Source: Massilia endophytica
GTDB taxonomy: Bacteria > Pseudomonadota > Gammaproteobacteria > Burkholderiales > Burkholderiaceae_D
Assembly (NCBI RefSeq): GCF_021165955.1
Contig: NZ_CP088952.1
Location: forward strand, 3,906,001-3,970,000
Direction: 5' to 3'
Length of the DNA stretch: 64,000 nt
Shown: positions 24,743 through 34,210 of the stretch, one piece after another
Position numbering within the stretch: position 1 is the first letter of the stretch
Layout of the letters: each line of letters starts with the position of its first letter
Program-made: the position numbers and the translations under genes
Notes under the pieces: generated by a model
Told to the model about the DNA's origin: nothing
Databases searched by the model: none
Seen by the model: the letters and a program-made list of their open reading frames with translations, nothing else

Positions 24743-25542
24743 GCAAAACCTCGATGCAGCACCACTTCGAGCACGAAGCGGCTGCCGACATACGCCAGCA
24801 GCAGCGTGGCGAAGCCGGCGAGAGTGAAACTGAGCGCCGTCTTGCCGCGCCAGCCACGGAAATGGCGGCCGGCGAGCAGCGCTGCGAACAGGAGCCAGGA
24901 CAGCAGCGTGAAGACGGACTTGTGGTCCCACTTCAGGGCCTGGCCGAACAATTCTTCGGAAAACACGATGCCCGAGAGGACGGTAAGGCTCAGGAGGGCG
25001 AAGCCGAAGGCGATGAGGCGGAACAGCAGCTTCTCCATCGTCAGCAGGGCAGGCAGCTGGTCCAGGGCGGCCCAGATCAGGCCAGGCTTCTCGCTGCGGG
25101 TGTGCAGGCGCGACTCCTGCAGCGCCATCAGCACGGCATGGAAGGCGGCGATGGTGAGGGTGCTGTAGGCCAGGGTGGCAATGGCGATATGCCAGCCGAA
25201 CATGGGGGAGCGTCCCGCCAGCGGCACCAGGGCGCCGGGGAACACGCCCTGCAGCGCAACGGCGGCGGCCGCGCAGGGCATGACCATGCGACGCAGGCCG
25301 TCGAGCGGGAAGTTGCGGTTCTCGATCCAGTAGGCGCCTACCGAAATCCACAGGGCGGAGGACAGCATGGCGGCGAAGCCCAGGCGCAGCGAGCCAGGCG
25401 CAATGACATCCGTCCACAGCGCGGCGCCGTGCAGCAGCCAGGCCACGGCGGTGACGGCGGCGATCAGGGAAGCCTTCCGGGAGGGCAGCACGGCGCAGGC
25501 CAGGTAAAGCGCCACCGCTGCAATCAGAAAATAAGTCTGCAT
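24739..25542 (-). CDS. CcsA/YpjD-type cytochrome c assembly membrane protein
   Basis: A 267-residue, eight-helix inner-membrane protein of the CcsA/ResC/YpjD family. Hydrophobic segments fill most of the length. The conserved end KWDHKSVFTLLSWLLFAALL and AGRHFRGWRGKTALSFTLAGF is typical of the family, whose best-known members carry haem to apocytochrome c. YpjD homologues beside ffh or pilS are of uncertain function. It is the first gene of the ypjD-PP0621-pilS-pilR run. Confidence 0.85.
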   Translation of the reverse strand: MQTYFLIAAVALYLACAVLPSRKASLIAAVTAVAWLLHGAALWTDVIAPGSLRLGFAAMLSSALWISVGAYWIENRNFPLDGLRRMVMPCAAAAVALQGVFPGALVPLAGRSPMFGWHIAIATLAYSTLTIAAFHAVLMALQESRLHTRSEKPGLIWAALDQLPALLTMEKLLFRLIAFGFALLSLTVLSGIVFSEELFGQALKWDHKSVFTLLSWLLFAALLAGRHFRGWRGKTALSFTLAGFATLLLAYVGSRFVLEVVLHRGFA

Positions 25543-25582
25543 CAGCTCAGTTTATCACGCCGCCGCCCTCGTGAAAGCGATG

Positions 25583-26380
25583 TCAGTCGACGGCGGCGAG
25601 GCGGAGTTCGTCGTTGTGGTGGCGCTGCTGCTCCTCCATCACCAGCTGGCCGAGCTCCCGCTTGAGGGCATTGAACTCGGGCGCCGCCGGGTCGCGCAGG
25701 CGCGGCAACTCGACCATGATGTCGCGCTTGATGGTGCCGGGGCGGTAGGTCATCACCACGATCCGGTCCGCCAGGTAGATCGCTTCCTCGATGCTGTGGG
25801 TGACGAAGATGATGGTCTTTTTCAGCTCCGACCAGATGCGCAGCAGTTCGTCCTGCAGATTGCGCCGGGTGAGCGCATCCAGGGCGCCGAAAGGCTCGTC
25901 CATCAGCATCACAGGCGAATCGAGCGCCAGCACGCGCGCGATGGCAACGCGCTGGCGCATGCCGCCGGAAAGGTCCTTGGGGTAGCGGTTGCGGAAGTCG
26001 TTCAGGGAGAGCATCTTGAGCAGCTGCCCCACCGTCTGCTCGATCTGCGCCTTCGGCAGGCCCTTGATCTCGAGCCCGAAGGCAACGTTGTCGGCCACCG
26101 TCATCCAGGGGAAAAGCGCATATTCCTGGAACACCATGCCGCGCTCCGGTCCCGGCGCCGTGATCTCGGCGCCATCCACTGTGATGCTGCCGGAACTTGG
26201 CAGCGCAAAGCCTGCGACGGCATTCAGCAGCGTGGACTTGCCGCAGCCCGAAGGCCCCAGAAGGCAGACGAACTGCCCGCGCGGGATCTCCAGGCTGATG
26301 TCCTTGAGCGCCACCACGTCCCGTTCCGCGGTCTTGAACACCTTTTGTACGTCGCTGATAAGGATGTGCGGATCGCTCAT
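25583..26380 (-). CDS. ABC transporter ATPase, SsuB/TauB type
   Basis: A 265-residue ATPase with Walker A GPSGCGKST (about residues 38-46), Q-loop VFQEYALFPWM, signature LSGGMRQRVAIARVLAL, Walker B VMLMDEPFGALDALTR and the H-loop His in TFVTHS-type IFVTHSIEEAIYLADR. The sequence matches the nitrate/sulfonate/taurine class. It powers the adjacent permease and is the last gene of the operon. Its stop is 40 bp from the start of the CcsA-like gene. The substrate is not evident: no sulfonatase, taurine dioxygenase or nitrate reductase gene is nearby. Confidence 0.92.
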   Translation of the reverse strand: MSDPHILISDVQKVFKTAERDVVALKDISLEIPRGQFVCLLGPSGCGKSTLLNAVAGFALPSSGSITVDGAEITAPGPERGMVFQEYALFPWMTVADNVAFGLEIKGLPKAQIEQTVGQLLKMLSLNDFRNRYPKDLSGGMRQRVAIARVLALDSPVMLMDEPFGALDALTRRNLQDELLRIWSELKKTIIFVTHSIEEAIYLADRIVVMTYRPGTIKRDIMVELPRLRDPAAPEFNALKRELGQLVMEEQQRHHNDELRLAAVD

Positions 26381-27205
26381 TCAGTTCTCCAGGCCGCGGT
26401 GCCAGCGCAGCAGGTAGTTGTTCAGGCGGTTCATGGCCACGTCGATGGCCAGGCCGATCAGGCCGATGGTGATCATGCCGGCGATGATCTTGTCGGACCA
26501 GAAGTACTCGCGCGCCTCCAGAATGCGGAAGCCCAGCCCGTTGTTCACGGCGATCATTTCGGACACGATCACCACGATGAAGGCGGTGCCGATGCCAATG
26601 CGCACGCCGCTCAATATATAGGGCACGGCCGCAGGCAGGATCACGCGCACGAACATGGTGGTGCCGGTGGCGCCGAGGTTGCGCGCAGCCCGCAGGTAGA
26701 TGCCATCCACATGCCGCACGCCAGCAATAGTGTTCATCAGCACGGGGAAGAAGGCGCCGAGGGAAATAAGGAAGACGGCGGGCGGATTCCCCAGCCCGAA
26801 CCAGAGAATGGACAGGGGTATGTAGGCGATGGGCGGAATGGGCCGCAGCAGCTGCACCAGGGGATTGAGCCAAGCGTAGACCCGCGCGCTCGCCCCCATG
26901 GCCAGGCCGATCGGCAGCGCAAGCCCGCCGCCGATGGCGAAGCCCACCACCACGCGGTACAGGCTGCCCAGCGAATCGTGTATCAGCTCCCCGGACAGCG
27001 CCCAGGCCAGCCTGCCCTGCCCGCTGGCCGGATCGTAGGCCTGAAGCGGCAGCAGGTACTCGATCCACTTGGTGACCACGGCCAGCGGCGACGGCAGCAC
27101 CTGCGGGTTGACCCAGCCCTTCTGGGACACCAGCTGCCATACCGCGATCACGAGGGCCGGAACAACCAGGCCCACACCCACTTCGCGCCAAGCGATTCGG
27201 GCCAT
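26381..27205 (-). CDS. ABC transporter permease, SsuC/TauC type
   Basis: A 274-residue membrane permease with about six helices. The conserved cytoplasmic EAA loop appears as NLGATGTTMFVRVILPAAVPYILSG. It belongs to the same sulfonate/taurine/nitrate class as the ATPase. The ATG at 27205 was preferred to the GTG at 27214 because TAAGG lies 8 bp upstream. The gene ends exactly where the ATPase gene starts. Confidence 0.9.
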   Translation of the reverse strand: MARIAWREVGVGLVVPALVIAVWQLVSQKGWVNPQVLPSPLAVVTKWIEYLLPLQAYDPASGQGRLAWALSGELIHDSLGSLYRVVVGFAIGGGLALPIGLAMGASARVYAWLNPLVQLLRPIPPIAYIPLSILWFGLGNPPAVFLISLGAFFPVLMNTIAGVRHVDGIYLRAARNLGATGTTMFVRVILPAAVPYILSGVRIGIGTAFIVVIVSEMIAVNNGLGFRILEAREYFWSDKIIAGMITIGLIGLAIDVAMNRLNNYLLRWHRGLEN

Positions 27206-27215
27206 GGCGGGCACC

Positions 27216-28193
27216 TTACTTCACGCCCAGGCTCTTCTTGGCCTGCTCCAGCAGGTCCGTGCGCACCCAGTCCTTGGCCACGGGCGGACGGCTCATTTTG
27301 CCCACGCCCGTCTTCACCATCACGTCCGTCGTGGTCTGGATATGCTCCGGGGTGATGTCGTAGGAATACGGCGAGTTGCCGATGGCATCCTGGAAGTCGT
27401 CGGAAGTGATCTGGTTCTTGAACACCACTTCGCGCACATACTTCTCGGCCACGGCAGGCTTGTCGATGAAGGTCTTGGTCGCCTCCACGAAGCAGCGCAT
27501 GAACTTCTCGGCCACAGGGCGGCGCTCCTTGTAGAACATCTCGGTCATGACCATGGTGCGCACCGGCTCGCCGATGGGCGTGTCGTATGGCTTGATGATC
27601 TCCGTGCCGAAGCCCTTGTTTACCGCTTGGGAGGACTGGGGCTCGGACTGCATCATGGCGTCGATATTCTTGCCGAGCAGCGCCTGGTTCAGGTCTGCAT
27701 AGGCGAGGAAGACCAGCTGCACATCCTTGCCCGGCTGGTCCGAGACCGTGAGGCCCGCCTGCTGGAGTTCGGCCAGCAGCAGCACTTCCTGGATGCCGCC
27801 GCGCGTGACGCCCACACGCTTGCCCTTCAGGTCCTTCACGGATTTCAGTTTCAGGTCCGTGCGGCCGACCAGGCGCGCGCCGCCCTTGGCGAAGCCCGCC
27901 ACCACGTAGATCGGCGCGCCGCCAGCGCGGCCGGAGATCGCGGCTTCGGATGCGGTCGCGCCCACGTCCAGCTCACCGGCGATGATGGCCTGCATCACAT
28001 CCAGGCCCTTGGCGAAGACGTGCTCCTCGACCTTGATGCCGCACTTGGGCGCGATCTCCTTGATATAGGAAACGGCGCCGTAATGCGCAAACTTCAGGTT
28101 CCCGAGCCGCACCACCTCCTGGGCCTGCGCGCCGCCTGCCATTGCCAACGCTGCTGCCAGCGCTACCGATTTGCCGATCACGTTCAGTTTCAT
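27216..28193 (-). CDS. periplasmic substrate-binding protein (NMT1/SsuA-like)
   Basis: A 325-residue exported protein. A cleavable signal peptide (MKLNVIGKSVALAAALAMAGG, cut after AQA near residue 24) precedes a type II binding-protein fold of the NMT1/SsuA/TauA class (RLGNLKFAHYGAVSYIKEIA, LKGKRVGVTRGGIQEVLL, MMQSEPQSSQAV). It should deliver a small anion or nitrogen/sulphur compound to the adjacent permease. It is the first gene of the three-gene operon, with the divergent beta-propeller gene 180 bp away. Confidence 0.9.
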   Translation of the reverse strand: MKLNVIGKSVALAAALAMAGGAQAQEVVRLGNLKFAHYGAVSYIKEIAPKCGIKVEEHVFAKGLDVMQAIIAGELDVGATASEAAISGRAGGAPIYVVAGFAKGGARLVGRTDLKLKSVKDLKGKRVGVTRGGIQEVLLLAELQQAGLTVSDQPGKDVQLVFLAYADLNQALLGKNIDAMMQSEPQSSQAVNKGFGTEIIKPYDTPIGEPVRTMVMTEMFYKERRPVAEKFMRCFVEATKTFIDKPAVAEKYVREVVFKNQITSDDFQDAIGNSPYSYDITPEHIQTTTDVMVKTGVGKMSRPPVAKDWVRTDLLEQAKKSLGVK

Positions 28194-28373
28194 CCGCTCG
28201 CTCCTCGAAAAAAGAAATGGAAATGGCCCGCGGCCGTCTTGCTCTTGTGTCCGGATAATAGCAAGGTTTGCTTACAAAATATCTCCCATTTTCAGGGGCG
28301 CTGTGACAATTGGTGATATTACCGGGACGCTCCACCGTAGATAATCTGCGATTCGTACAGATTGGAGTTTGTC

Positions 28374-30398
28374 ATGCATCGAATTACCCATCATGCGCTC
28401 GCAGCCCTGATCGCGGCGGCAATGGCTGCCTGCGGCGGAGGCGGCGGCGGTGAAAGCGCCCCTCCCCCACCTTCGGGGCCCGTGACCTTGTCGCTCAGCG
28501 CCAGCCAGGACGTGACCACGGCGAATGGCAAGGCGCTTCCTCTCAATGCCACGGTGACCGGCGGCGCGGCGGTGAGCTGGCAGCTAGCCGCCGGTCCTGG
28601 AACGCTGTCGGCCAGCAGCGGCGCCAGCGTGCAGTATCTGCCTCCTCCGGGCGGTGTGACTACGGCCACCACTGTGACCGTCAACGCCAGCGCGGGCAGC
28701 ATCACCCAAACCATCAAGCTCACGGTGCACCCCGATCCCGGACCGGCCGGGCTGACGCAGCTGGCCGAAGGCAGCGCTGGCAGAATCGATGGTGCCGGCA
28801 CTCGGGCAAGCTTCCAGGGTATCCGCTCCGTTGCTGCAGACGACAGCGGCAACCTGATATTTGCCGACGCGAACTCCATACGCAAGATGACGTCCGCAGG
28901 CGTGGTCAGTACGCTCAGCGCCAACGGCACGATCGATCCTGCCAGCGTGGCAGCGGGTCCAGCAGGCTCGGTGTATTTCACGGAGAACGACTTCAGTACT
29001 ATCAGCATTCGCCAGTTGAAGGCGGATGGCAGCATCGTCACGCTGCTCACCATGCCCTATTCCCTTCAACAGGGCCTGAGGCTCTACAGCGGCGGCAGCA
29101 CCCTCTATGTGATCCAGCCTGAGCGCATCAGCACCCTGTCTTCGAACGGCACACTCGTCCCGCTGGTCGGCGAGATTACTGGCGCCGCCATGCCCAATCC
29201 GATCGATGGATCCGCGGGTACTGCACGCTTCCGCCATATTGTTTCTGTCGCGCGCGCCCCGAGCGGTGAACTGTATGTGATCGACTCGGTACTAGTGCGC
29301 AAGGTCGCCCTCGACGGGAGCGTATCCACCATCGCAGGCACTCTGCCTACCGGGAACAGCACGGGCTTCATGACGCCCCAGGATGGCACGGGCAGCTCGG
29401 CGCATTTCGTCACGCCCGGAAGTATCGCAGTGAATGCGCAAGGCAACCTGATGGTGCTCGAGGCTCCGGGGAGCGGGGAGCAGCCAAGGCTCCTGCGAAC
29501 GGTGACGCCAGCCGGAGTGGTCACGAGCGTGCCAATGCGCTATGACACCGCAGGGTGGCTAATCAACGGCAGCACCGGAGTCCTGTACGCCGTCAACTCC
29601 GAACAGGTCAGCACGCTGCAAGCGAACGGCGACGCGAGCTTGCTGGCTGGCCGTTTCCACACCTATCCGAATCTGGTGGCCGGCGACCTGGCAGGCAACT
29701 TCTATCTGATCGATTTCCCCCTGACCAATCCCCACCTTCCGACCAGAACAGGCCTGTCGCTGTTGAGGGTGACGCCGGCAGGAACAGTCAGCACCTTCGC
29801 GCAAAGCGCTGTCGTACGAACGCCAAAGAGCATGGTTTCCGATCGCAACGGGAACCTGTATATCTCCGATGTTCCTTCGACAGGCTTCGGAATATCGTCG
29901 ACGATTGGAGGCGCCATCTTCAAGGTTTCCCCGCAAGGGGTAGTGACCCTGTTGGCCGGGTCCACGACAGCAGTGGCGGGTCAGGTGGACGGTGCAGGAC
30001 CCGCCGCACGCTTCGTCCAGCCGGTTCTTGTCGGTGCCGACGCCGAAGGGAACCTGTACGCGAACGATCCGGAAACGATCTACAGCACAGGCTACAAGGT
30101 CCGCAAGATCACGCCGGCAGGCGTCGTCACCACCATCGACGCGATCCCGGCTGGCGTGGGCACGGTGGTGGATGCGCTGGGCAACCGATACACAGCCGAC
30201 GCCACGCGCGGCGTCATCGTCCGCACCGCTCCCAATGGCAGTACCAGCATCGCGGCCGGAACGGAGAACAACCAGAGCAACATGTTCGGAAGTCTCCCCG
30301 GTGCGCTAAGTGGCCCATCCGGCCTGGTCGCTCTCGGTCCGTTCAGTTTTGGCCTGCTGGCAGGAGGCTCCGTCATTCGGCTGGTAGTGCCGCACTGA
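28374..30398 (+). CDS. lipoprotein with Ig-like and NHL beta-propeller domains
   Basis: A 674-residue protein. The signal sequence MHRITHHALAALIAAAMAAC ends in a lipobox-like AMAAC followed by a Gly run. An Ig-like domain comes next (about residues 35-125, VTLSLSASQDVTTANGKALP). The rest is a beta-propeller of NHL-type repeats, each with a DGAGTRASF or TPAGVVTT-like unit and a GNLIFAD, GNLYISD or GNLYAND turn. Such exported propellers usually bind proteins or glycans. The ATG at 28374 has GGAG 7 bp upstream. Codon use looks less strictly GC3-biased than in the flanking genes, in keeping with a recently acquired or fast-evolving gene. Confidence 0.85.
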   Translation: MHRITHHALAALIAAAMAACGGGGGGESAPPPPSGPVTLSLSASQDVTTANGKALPLNATVTGGAAVSWQLAAGPGTLSASSGASVQYLPPPGGVTTATTVTVNASAGSITQTIKLTVHPDPGPAGLTQLAEGSAGRIDGAGTRASFQGIRSVAADDSGNLIFADANSIRKMTSAGVVSTLSANGTIDPASVAAGPAGSVYFTENDFSTISIRQLKADGSIVTLLTMPYSLQQGLRLYSGGSTLYVIQPERISTLSSNGTLVPLVGEITGAAMPNPIDGSAGTARFRHIVSVARAPSGELYVIDSVLVRKVALDGSVSTIAGTLPTGNSTGFMTPQDGTGSSAHFVTPGSIAVNAQGNLMVLEAPGSGEQPRLLRTVTPAGVVTSVPMRYDTAGWLINGSTGVLYAVNSEQVSTLQANGDASLLAGRFHTYPNLVAGDLAGNFYLIDFPLTNPHLPTRTGLSLLRVTPAGTVSTFAQSAVVRTPKSMVSDRNGNLYISDVPSTGFGISSTIGGAIFKVSPQGVVTLLAGSTTAVAGQVDGAGPAARFVQPVLVGADAEGNLYANDPETIYSTGYKVRKITPAGVVTTIDAIPAGVGTVVDALGNRYTADATRGVIVRTAPNGSTSIAAGTENNQSNMFGSLPGALSGPSGLVALGPFSFGLLAGGSVIRLVVPH

Positions 30399-30399
30399 G

Positions 30400-31410
30400 T
30401 CAGGGCAAGGACGGCTGCGCCATGTTGCGCAGCCGCTGCAGCCGTTCGGCGGAAGGCGGATGGCTGTTCAGGTATGGCACACCGAAACCCCGGTCCACCT
30501 TTTCCAGCGCCGCGAACACGGCTTCCATGTCGGAGAGCGGACGGCCATTGTGGCGCAGCATGACGGCTGCGTAGTCGTCGGCCTCGGTCTCCGCGTCGCG
30601 CGAGTAGTGCATGTCCAGGGCGACGGCGGGCAGGCTGGCGACAAAGCCGCTGGCGTCGCCGAACATCAGCGCCGTAACGGCGGCGACGGCGGAACTCTGG
30701 ATCAGCCGCCGCGACATGTGGCGCTCGTGCAGGTGGCCCAGTTCGTGCGCCAGCACGGCCAGCACCGCCTGGTCGTTATCGAGCAGTTCCACCATTTCGT
30801 CGGTCAGCACAATGTCGCCGGATGGGAGGGCGAAGGCGTTGGGTCCGACACGGCTCTGGCGGAAAAGCAGCCGGTAGGCAGGACTCTCGCCGCGTGGGGG
30901 CCGCAGCGCGGCGAATGCCTCTGCAATGCCACGGCGGCGCTCCCCGCTCAGGCGGGAGGGGCGAAACACATTCTTGTCCAGCAGCGCCAGCACGCCCTGC
31001 CCCATCTGGCGTTCCACCGATTCGGGCAATGCGCGCGCGATGGAATCAGCGGCCGCGGGCAGTGCGTAGCGGTAGCCCAGCGCAAGCACCGCGATCGTTG
31101 CCGCCAGCGCGCCGAGCACGAGGCGCCAGCTTTGCTGGGCCTTCACAACGGCGCCGTCGCGGTGGCCGCTCGCCGCCAGCAGGGTATTCAGGGCCGCCTG
31201 TTCGTCGGCCTCGAAATAGCTGTCGTCCGGATATGTGATCTTGCGCGCAGCGCGCTGGCTGCGCTCCGAAACGCGCAGCGTGGCCATTGCATCGCGCCGC
31301 TCCACCTCGCCCTCCAGCCATGCTTCGCCGCCCTTCACAGAGAGGACGGCGCGGTGGGCGCGCGAGGTTTTGCCGTCGAAGTAACGGCCGCTGACCGCCT
31401 CTTCCATCAC
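30400..31410 (-). CDS. M48-family membrane zinc metallopeptidase
   Basis: A 336-residue protein. An N-terminal ~90-residue soluble domain precedes one membrane helix (about residues 96-115). The M48 catalytic domain has the zinc site HELGH (222-226) and the third ligand in RDAETEADDYA (about 271-281). Related proteins act in membrane-protein quality control (HtpX, BepA/LoiP). The unusual N-terminal domain before the helix distinguishes it from HtpX. Its start overlaps the DUF898 gene by 4 bp (ATGA), and the pairing of DUF898 (YjgN) with an M48 peptidase is common. It converges on the beta-propeller gene with a 1-bp gap. Confidence 0.88.
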   Translation of the reverse strand: MMEEAVSGRYFDGKTSRAHRAVLSVKGGEAWLEGEVERRDAMATLRVSERSQRAARKITYPDDSYFEADEQAALNTLLAASGHRDGAVVKAQQSWRLVLGALAATIAVLALGYRYALPAAADSIARALPESVERQMGQGVLALLDKNVFRPSRLSGERRRGIAEAFAALRPPRGESPAYRLLFRQSRVGPNAFALPSGDIVLTDEMVELLDNDQAVLAVLAHELGHLHERHMSRRLIQSSAVAAVTALMFGDASGFVASLPAVALDMHYSRDAETEADDYAAVMLRHNGRPLSDMEAVFAALEKVDRGFGVPYLNSHPPSAERLQRLRNMAQPSLP

Positions 31411-32462
31411 ATCGAAAGATCCACGCCGAGGAAGTCGGCCATGCCGTCGCCCGTGGCGCCGACATCGGCTGCATTCCGTGCCACCACGTTATCCAGCCCG
31501 CCCACGGCCACCAGGGAGATCGACTCGAGGCGGTATTTCATCGCCCGCACTTTCGCGAACGGGGTGAAGAAGCCCAGCGTGAGGATGATGCCGAGGGTGT
31601 TGGTGACATAGATGAAGGCCAGCCGCCCCCAGCGCATGCCCGACTGGAAGCGGTGTTCGCCAAGCTGCGTATTGTTCCAGACGAGATTCTGGACCATGGC
31701 CATGAACAGCCAGGTCAAGGCCAGCATCCACGGATAGATCAGAAAGGCGACGATGTACGTGGCCAGGCCACGCTTCAAGGGATCGTTCCCGACCAGTTCA
31801 AGCACGGGAAACGCAAGGGCGAAGGTCGCCGCAAAGCCCAGCACCATGAGGCCGAGCAGGGCCAGGTAAATCTTGTAGAAGCTGCGCACGGACGCATCGA
31901 AGCTGAACTTCGTGCTGCCAAAACGCGCCTCGCCGTGCTGGAACTTCTTCAGGCGCTGGTGCGCGAACGGCGCGAGAAGACCGAAGCTCAGGGCGCTCAG
32001 CAGCATCATGCCGAGGAAGGCCTTGTAGGCCTTGCCCACGCTGCCGTCGAAACCGAAGCGGATGCCCCGGTAGCTGCTGTTGTGCAGCGCGAACTGCAGG
32101 CTGCGCCACAGCAGCCAGGGCATCGCGCCAGCCAGCACGGCGAACATCACCAGGCCCGCAGCCGGAGAGATGCGGAAGGCCACGTTGTAGAAGACGACCA
32201 TTGCCAGCGCAACGAGGCGGCCGATAAGGATGGCCTTGGGGTCGCCGTGGTATTCGAAGCTGCTTCCTGCCAGCCGGGTGCTGGAGTAGAAGTACTGGTT
32301 GCGCCGCACCTTGGCCCAGGCCGAATAGATGCCGAGTGTGACGATGGTGAGCAGCAGGTTGACGATCCAGATGCGGAAGTATTCGCTGCCGCTGGCGTTG
32401 AAGGTAATGGTTTCCTGCGTTTCGGCCCCTGCCTGGGCCTGCGTCAGTGCTTCGTTGAGCAT
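31407..32462 (-). CDS. DUF898 (YjgN-family) inner-membrane protein
   Basis: A 351-residue membrane protein of unknown function. The family start is visible as EYFRIWIVNLLLTIVTLGIY SAWAKVRRNQYFYSST, and the same motif recurs as WGRLAFIYVTNTLGIILTLGFFTPFAKVRAMKY, so the protein is an internal duplication of a helix plus AK-R unit. About eight membrane helices are predicted. The ATG at 32462 has a GGAGAG site upstream; the frame stays open to 32519 without a better site. It is co-transcribed with the M48 peptidase, which may act on it or with it. Confidence 0.85.
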   Translation of the reverse strand: MLNEALTQAQAGAETQETITFNASGSEYFRIWIVNLLLTIVTLGIYSAWAKVRRNQYFYSSTRLAGSSFEYHGDPKAILIGRLVALAMVVFYNVAFRISPAAGLVMFAVLAGAMPWLLWRSLQFALHNSSYRGIRFGFDGSVGKAYKAFLGMMLLSALSFGLLAPFAHQRLKKFQHGEARFGSTKFSFDASVRSFYKIYLALLGLMVLGFAATFALAFPVLELVGNDPLKRGLATYIVAFLIYPWMLALTWLFMAMVQNLVWNNTQLGEHRFQSGMRWGRLAFIYVTNTLGIILTLGFFTPFAKVRAMKYRLESISLVAVGGLDNVVARNAADVGATGDGMADFLGVDLSM

Positions 32463-32651
32463 CCAGCTCTCCTCTGATGGACAAGCTGGCAAGATGACGG
32501 CAGCGCCGCCGATTGTCAATTAATACAGGCCACTATGCGCCATGAATGTGCACAGCTGTGACAATCCGTGAGCTTGTGGCTGGCACCTGCGCGGCCCGCA
32601 CTCGGGTAAAATGACGGGTTTCCGCCATATTTATATTAGTAGGTAGTCTCC

Positions 32652-34019
32652 ATGCTAGACAATCTGACCCAACGCCTTGCCAAAGTCGTCAAGACCATGC
32701 GCGGCGAGGCCCGCCTGACGGAGGCCAACACGGCCGAGATGCTGCGCGAAGTGCGCCTGGCGCTGCTGGAGGCCGACGTCGCCCTGCCCGCCGTGCGCGA
32801 GTTCATCGCCAAGGTGAAGGAAAAGGCCTTGGGCGAAGAGGTGATCTCTTCCCTGACGCCGGGCCAGGCCCTGGTGGGCGTGGTGCAGCGCGAACTGGCC
32901 GCCCTCATGGGCGCCGATCTCGGACCCGATGCGTCCCAGATCAGCTTTGCGCAGCAGCCGCCCGCGATCATCCTGATGGCAGGCTTGCAGGGTGTCGGCA
33001 AGACCACCACCACCGGCAAGCTGGCCAAGTACCTGAAGGAAGAGAAGAAAAAGAAGGTGCTGACGGTATCGGCCGACGTGTACCGTCCGGCCGCTATCGC
33101 GCAGCTGCAATCGGTGACCCAGCAGGTTGGCGCCGACTTCTTCCCCTCCACCGCGGCGGACAAGCCGGTCGACATCGCCCTGGCCGCGCTGGACTGGGCG
33201 AAGAAACACTACCACGATGTGCTGATCATCGACACGGCGGGCCGCCTCGGCATCGACGAAGAGATGATGAAGGAAATCGCCGCCGTGCACGGCGCGGTCA
33301 AGCCGGTGGAGACCCTGTTCGTGGTCGACGCAATGCTGGGCCAGGACGCCATCAACACCGCCAAGGCCTTCAACGACGCGCTGCCGCTGACCGGCATCGT
33401 GCTCACCAAGCTCGATGGCGATTCGCGCGGCGGCGCTGCGCTGTCCGTGCGCCATATCACGGGCAAGCCGATCAAGTTCGCTGGCGTGTCCGAGAAGCTG
33501 GACGGCCTGGAAGCCTTCGACCCGGCGCGCATGGCCAACCGTATCCTGGGCATGGGCGACATCCTCGCCCTGGTCGAGGAAGCGCGCAAGGGCGTGGATG
33601 CGAAAGCGGCGGCCGACCTGGCGGCCAAGGTCAAGTCGGGCGGCAAATTCGACATGAACGACTTCAAGGCGCAGCTGGGCCAGATGAAAAAGATGGGCGG
33701 CATGGCCAGCCTGATGGACAAGCTTCCAGCCCAGTTCCAGCAGGCGGCGGGCGGCGCCAACATGGACCAGGCGGACAAGCAGGTGCGCCGCATGGTGGGC
33801 ATTATCGACTCCATGACCCCGGCCGAACGCGCCAAGCCTGAACTGATCAAGGCCTCGCGCAAGCGCCGTATCGCGGCCGGCGCGGGGGTTCAGGTGCAGG
33901 AAGTGAACCGCATGCTGAACCAGTTCGAGCAGATGCAGACCATGATGAAAAAGCTCTCCGGCGGCGGCATGATGAAGATGATGCGCTCCATGAAGGGCAT
34001 GATGCCGGGCCTGCGCTAA
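32652..34019 (+). CDS. ffh: signal recognition particle protein Ffh
   Basis: A 455-residue GTPase that binds 4.5S RNA and signal sequences of nascent membrane proteins and docks with FtsY. The N-domain opens MLDNLTQRLAKVVKTMRGEARL. The G-domain has GLQGVGKTTTTGKLA (P-loop), DTAGRLGIDEEMM and TKLDGDSRGGAAL. The C-terminal M-domain is Met-rich (QLGQMKKMGGMASLMDKLP, MMKKLSGGGMMKMMRSMKGM). The gene is followed by a strong terminator. No 4.5S RNA gene was recognised in the window. Confidence 0.97.
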   Translation: MLDNLTQRLAKVVKTMRGEARLTEANTAEMLREVRLALLEADVALPAVREFIAKVKEKALGEEVISSLTPGQALVGVVQRELAALMGADLGPDASQISFAQQPPAIILMAGLQGVGKTTTTGKLAKYLKEEKKKKVLTVSADVYRPAAIAQLQSVTQQVGADFFPSTAADKPVDIALAALDWAKKHYHDVLIIDTAGRLGIDEEMMKEIAAVHGAVKPVETLFVVDAMLGQDAINTAKAFNDALPLTGIVLTKLDGDSRGGAALSVRHITGKPIKFAGVSEKLDGLEAFDPARMANRILGMGDILALVEEARKGVDAKAAADLAAKVKSGGKFDMNDFKAQLGQMKKMGGMASLMDKLPAQFQQAAGGANMDQADKQVRRMVGIIDSMTPAERAKPELIKASRKRRIAAGAGVQVQEVNRMLNQFEQMQTMMKKLSGGGMMKMMRSMKGMMPGLR

Positions 34020-34037
34020 ACGCCTCCGGCCCTGGCC

Positions 34038-34073
34038 AAAAGCCGCTCTGCGCCCTGCGCAGGCGGCTTTTTT
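34038..34073 (+). terminator. rho-independent terminator of ffh
   Basis: A composite stem (AAAGCCGC with GCGGCTTT, and CTGCGC with GCGCAG, around a CCT loop) is followed by a T run ending at 34073. It starts 18 bp after the ffh stop codon. Confidence 0.92.
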
Positions 34074-34210
34074 CATTGGAGAGGGCGGTTTTACGTGTCG
34101 TTTCCGATAAAAAACGCGAAAAACGCTTGCATCACGGCGAAATCCCCACCAATATTAGCCGTGCGATTGTATTGCGCAATTTTCCATTGTTTGTTTAGGG
34201 AGGCTCGAAT

